From: Silvania confinis
GTDB lineage: Bacteria > Pseudomonadota > Gammaproteobacteria > Enterobacterales > Enterobacteriaceae
Assembly (NCBI RefSeq): GCF_025564085.1
Contig: NZ_JAMGZJ010000072.1
Span: forward strand, 1-64,000
DNA: 64,000 bases
Direction of reading: 5' to 3'
Part shown: piece by piece, positions 61,001 through 64,000 of the stretch
Layout: every line of letters starts with the position of its first letter
How positions within the stretch are numbered: the first letter of the stretch is position 1
The notes under the pieces: generated by a model
Seen by the model: the letters and a program-made list of their open reading frames with translations, nothing else
What the model was told of the DNA's origin: nothing
Database searches by the model: none
Program-made: the position numbers and the translations under genes

Positions 61001-61030
61001 AAGGCCAGCATCCCGCGAGCTGGCCTTTTA
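61001..61030 (+). terminator. Terminator of the ycgZ-ymgA-ariR unit
   Basis: The stem AAGGCCAGC / GCTGGCCTT with a 10-base loop is followed by TTA, 22 bp after the ariR stop. Confidence 0.78.
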
Positions 61031-61191
61031 GTAAAACTGTGAACTCACCACAACTCCTGCAATAACACCCCCCTTGCCGAGAGCCGGCCACTTTTCTACG
61101 CTTACTTCACATCAAAAAGCGCACAACCCACATCGAATAAACCAGCAGCCTCATGCGTTAACATTTTACCTGTGTAATGGAGAGTCACCCT

Positions 61192-61752
61192 ATGCTGCGC
61201 CCTCTTCTCCTGCTGGTCGCAACGCTGTTTTGCCCGCTGGTCCATGCGCTGCCGACCACCTGGAATATCGATACCGATAAGACAACCATCAGGCTGTCGT
61301 GGCATGCATTTGGTGGCATTCTGTCGTGGGCGAACCTGAGCGGCGTGACGGGGGCGGTAACGCTCGATCCCGACAATGAATTTGCCGATCGCATCAACGT
61401 GCAAATCCCGGTCGCCACCCTCAAAGCCTCCAACAACCTGCTCACCTGGCAGCTTAAAAGTAATCTGTTTTTTGATGCGCAGCGCTACCCGCACATCACC
61501 TTTACCAGCACCCGGGTGGTCAAGCTCGGTGAGGATCGCTATCGCGCCTTTGGCACCCTGGCGGTCAGGGATCTCACTCGCCCGGTGATCCTCGAGGCCT
61601 CACTCGATCGCCAGTCGGCGGGGGCGATCGCACTGCACGCCACCACCGCCATCTCACGCGCGGCCTACAAAATGGATCGCTTTGCGCTGGTGGTGGACGA
61701 TCGGATTGCGATCTCCATCGCCATTAAAGCCAAAACCACCGCCGCACTATGA
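61192..61752 (+). CDS. YceI-family periplasmic protein
   Basis: A 186-residue YceI-like lipocalin-fold protein with signal MLRPLLLLVATLFCPLVHA. The mature part begins TTWNIDTDKTTIRLSWHAFG and includes ITFTSTRVVKLGEDRYRAFGTLAVRDLTRPV, the family signature. Such proteins bind isoprenoid or other lipids in the periplasm. ATG 61192 has GGAGAG upstream; 61177 is a poorer alternative. It is convergent with the anti-sigma gene, overlapping it by 6 bp. Confidence 0.87.
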   Translation: MLRPLLLLVATLFCPLVHALPTTWNIDTDKTTIRLSWHAFGGILSWANLSGVTGAVTLDPDNEFADRINVQIPVATLKASNNLLTWQLKSNLFFDAQRYPHITFTSTRVVKLGEDRYRAFGTLAVRDLTRPVILEASLDRQSAGAIALHATTAISRAAYKMDRFALVVDDRIAISIAIKAKTTAAL

Positions 61753-62547
61753 CAGCGCGGCCTGTAATTGGCGGGCCGTTGCCTGTAATTGTGCCACCGG
61801 GGTGCGGGCAATCAATGCGAACTGATACTGCGGGTTACGCCACCAGACGATATTCATCCCGTAGCGCTGCTCAGTGCTGATGGCGGCGCCACTCCCCTGC
61901 TTATGCGCCGACACACACAGCGCCATCGGGCCGTAGTCGGCATGGTTCCAGGCAATCTGGGCAATCGGAATGCTTTCATAGCGCAGAATGCGCACCATCT
62001 TCAGCTCGCTCCCCGCTAACCGCAGCTGGCTTTCCTGCAGCTGCAACCCCATATCCCCGGCAAGACGGGCCAGACCACGGCGCAGCACCGGCGGTGAGCT
62101 GTCGGCGTCGAGCAGCGTTTCGCCGCTGTAGAGCGACATGTAGTGGGCCTCAAGGTCACGAATGCTGGCGTCCTCGTGCTGTGCCTCATCGTGGTCATCA
62201 CCCCCCGGGCGCGCCAGATAGCCTATCCCGACGCCGGTGAGCAGAAACGCCACCGAGGCGGCAATCAGCGCCCGGCGGCTGACGCCCGCCCGCGCCAGCG
62301 CAGGGTCGGCAAGATGAGTTTCCAGTCGGGACAACATCTGCGCGTGGGGGGCCTCCATCAGCAGCGATGCAAAGGCTTGCTGATAATCCTGATTGCTTTT
62401 CATCAGCTCGGCGGTGCGCCCGGCGAGGATATCGTCGCTGCGCAGCAGGCGCGCAAACTGCTGCGCGTCGGCCTCCGCCATCTGCCCGTCGAGCCAGGCA
62501 ACAATGGCCTCATCGTCATAAGGGGGGGTAAAGCGGAACGTGTTCAT
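61747..62547 (-). CDS. Transmembrane anti-sigma factor
   Basis: A 266-residue single-pass membrane protein. The cytoplasmic N-domain begins DDEAIVAWLDGQMAEADAQQFARLL, like anti-sigma domains that clamp ECF sigma factors. A membrane helix at about 93-112 (ALIAASVAFLLTGVGIGYLA) is followed by a periplasmic sensor part ending QLQATARQLQAALS. It has no zinc-binding His-x3-Cys-x2-Cys motif, so it is not a ZAS type. Its start overlaps the sigma gene stop by 4 bp. Confidence 0.85.
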   Translation of the reverse strand: MNTFRFTPPYDDEAIVAWLDGQMAEADAQQFARLLRSDDILAGRTAELMKSNQDYQQAFASLLMEAPHAQMLSRLETHLADPALARAGVSRRALIAASVAFLLTGVGIGYLARPGGDDHDEAQHEDASIRDLEAHYMSLYSGETLLDADSSPPVLRRGLARLAGDMGLQLQESQLRLAGSELKMVRILRYESIPIAQIAWNHADYGPMALCVSAHKQGSGAAISTEQRYGMNIVWWRNPQYQFALIARTPVAQLQATARQLQAALS

Positions 62548-63134
62548 CCCCGTCTCTCCTTGGTGGATGGCGGGGCATCCACTGTTTTCGCCAGCGTCGC
62601 CCGCGCACTCGCCAGCCGACTCATTACCGTGCCGATCGGCACCGACAGGGTATCGGCCGCCTCCTGATAGGTAAAACCTTCGACATACACCAGAAAGAGC
62701 GTATTGCGCTGGGCCTCCGGCAGGGCGTTCACCCGACGCATGATCTGCTGATAGCGGCGTCGATCGTCATCCTGCTCAACGGTGTCCGGTGCCTGCAGAT
62801 CCTCGCCGTCGACAAAGCCCTGCCCCATCCGCACGCGACGCGCGCGCAGATCGGAGATCCAGATCGAGTGCAGGATCGCAAACAGCCAGCGGTCGATGCG
62901 CGTACCTGGCGCATACTGGGCGCTCTTTTCCAGCGCGCGAACGCAGGTCGCCTGCACCAGCTCTTCGGCCATCTCACGATTGCGCGACAGAACCAGCCCA
63001 TAGCGCCAGAGACGGGTCAGATGCGCAGCAAGCTGCTGGTGAACCTCGCGGGTGGCGATTTTCAGCTCCTCATAGACAGATTCAGGATTCAGGGTGGCCG
63101 TTAATCGCCGCCTGCAAATCCTGATACTCTTCAC
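62544..63134 (-). CDS. ECF sigma factor
   Basis: A sigma-70-family ECF sigma of up to 196 residues. Region 2 is REMAEELVQATCVRALEKSAQY...GTRIDRWLFAILHSIW, and region 4 is LPEAQRNTLFLVYVEGFTYQEAADTLSVPIGTVMSRLASAR. The coding start is uncertain. GTG 63134 is the outermost start but overlaps the TPR gene by about 50 bp, while family members begin near VHQQLAAHLTRLWRY. The target promoters are not visible here. It is inhibited by the anti-sigma encoded next. Confidence 0.87.
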   Translation of the reverse strand: MKSIRICRRRLTATLNPESVYEELKIATREVHQQLAAHLTRLWRYGLVLSRNREMAEELVQATCVRALEKSAQYAPGTRIDRWLFAILHSIWISDLRARRVRMGQGFVDGEDLQAPDTVEQDDDRRRYQQIMRRVNALPEAQRNTLFLVYVEGFTYQEAADTLSVPIGTVMSRLASARATLAKTVDAPPSTKERRG

Positions 63135-63615
63135 AGCCGTGGCCGCAGATGCTGGCGATGGCTTTTAGCTGTTCCCCGGCCAGATCGGGACGGCCTTTTA
63201 CCATCCAGGCTTCGCCGAGATATTCCCGGGCCTGGGCATAATTGGGTTTAAGCGCCAGCGCACGCTGATAATAGCCAATGCCCTCGTCGGTGCGCCCGAG
63301 CTTGCGGGTGGCGAAGCCGCGATAGTTCCACGCCTCGGCGGTATTGCTGTTTTTCAGGCTATCCAGCAGGTTCAGCGCCGCCTGATACTCGCCTTTTTTC
63401 GCCAGGTGATAAGCGTAATGGGTTTTATCGGTGTCGCTCAGGCTACCGGACTTATCCGGCACGCATTTTTTGGTCGCACTGTCATACACCTGCCCGCGTG
63501 GGCAGTCCGGCGTGGTCTTGTCGGTATTATTATCGCCCATCGCCAGCGCATAAGGGGCCTGTAAAAAGCAGAACAGCAGCGGGATCGCCAGACGGACGGT
63601 TGAGCATTTACGCAT
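63082..63615 (-). CDS. Secreted TPR protein
   Basis: A 177-residue protein with a signal peptide (MRKCSTVRLAIPLLFCFLQAPYALA). The mature start has a small Cys-pair region (DCPRGQVYDSATKKCVPDK), followed by about three TPR units, of which AEAWNYRGFATRKLGRTDEGIGYYQRAL is clearest. It is likely periplasmic. It heads the TPR-sigma-anti-sigma operon, so it may act in signal sensing or be part of the regulated envelope function. No partner can be named. Confidence 0.85.
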   Translation of the reverse strand: MRKCSTVRLAIPLLFCFLQAPYALAMGDNNTDKTTPDCPRGQVYDSATKKCVPDKSGSLSDTDKTHYAYHLAKKGEYQAALNLLDSLKNSNTAEAWNYRGFATRKLGRTDEGIGYYQRALALKPNYAQAREYLGEAWMVKGRPDLAGEQLKAIASICGHGCEEYQDLQAAINGHPES

Positions 63616-64000
63616 GATCGTGACTCCAGGTTAGCAGCAGGGAAAATCAATCCGTAAACGCGCGATGCTTTTACTTTATTCGTTAAATTTATTCTCATTG
63701 CCCCCGAAGCGAAACCGTAAAAGCCAGGCTATACTGCCAGCCAGATATAAGCCACCGCAGTTAAAACTCATACCTTTGTCTTATTCTTATTTTGCTGCAA
63801 CCTCCCTGACAATAAATAAACAAAGGATAAAATCATACTTTTGTATTATGCCATATATTTACAACGCGACTAATAAGCATTCCCTCAGACATTACAACCT
63901 CTGTAACAATAAATACCCGAACGGCAGTAATTAAACGCATGCCAATAAATAAAAAAACGGCAATAACCGACAAGATCTGTGATGTTTATCAATATCCTGC
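63616..64000. other. AT-rich gene-free right end
   Basis: The last 385 bp hold no open frame that looks coding. The region is strongly AT-rich, and presumably contains the promoter of the TPR-sigma-anti-sigma operon on the minus strand and that of a gene beyond the window. Confidence 0.6.

Overview
The window reads as chromosome of a member of the Enterobacteriaceae, close to the Enterobacter/Lelliottia/Leclercia/Citrobacter group. The left 25 kb follows the E. coli K-12 order almost gene for gene: rrn 16S end, clpB, pgeF, rluD, bamD, raiA, pheL-pheA, tyrA-aroF, rplS-trmD-rimM-rpsP, ffh, ypjD, corB, grpE, nadK, recN, bamE, rnfH-ratA, smpB, ssrA. The genus is an inference from gene content and near-identical proteins; no database was consulted.

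Layout. (1) 1-25.8 kb: housekeeping core. It carries well-preserved control sites: rrn P1/P2, a sigma-32 promoter for clpB, a CRP site before raiA, the pheA leader peptide and attenuator, TyrR boxes before aroF, and LexA boxes before recN. Additions relative to K-12 are a gluconolactonase-like gene wedged between pheA and tyrA, and a DUF2946/PepSY membrane pair. (2) 25.76-35.71 kb: a decayed prophage or island in the 3' end of ssrA, bounded by a 32-bp direct repeat. It keeps a head-to-tail block (truncated HK97-type capsid, connector, head closure, Mu-type sheath and tube), a few early genes, excisionase and integrase. Between the integrase and the right attachment site lies an AT-rich two-gene cargo: an ABC/SMC-type ATPase and an RloB-type Toprim protein, probably an anti-phage system. 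The ancestral ssrA terminator now sits beyond the right repeat. (3) 35.8-43.7 kb: an SOS-controlled DinI-like gene, then a Fur-boxed heme operon (TonB receptor, HmuT, HutW, HutX, ChuY-like, HmuU, HmuV). It would import heme and open its ring anaerobically. (4) 43.7-50.1 kb: a RIO-type kinase and the sialic acid operon nanATEKQ with nanR and its GGTATA-repeat operator. (5) 50.1-59.7 kb: a 1.08-kb gene-free leader, then a 1791-residue secreted animal-type heme peroxidase fused to RTX repeats, with its own type I secretion ATPase and HlyD adaptor. (6) 60.0-63.6 kb: ycgZ-ymgA-ariR-like small biofilm regulators, a YceI protein, and a TPR / ECF sigma / anti-sigma operon.

How the parts may work together. 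The heme operon supplies heme and iron. The RTX peroxidase is a heme enzyme exported through a type I channel; the outer-membrane TolC partner must be encoded elsewhere. Its position beside biofilm regulators suggests, without proving, a role on the surface or in the biofilm. The most notable items are the RTX peroxidase locus and the ATPase/RloB pair in the ssrA island.
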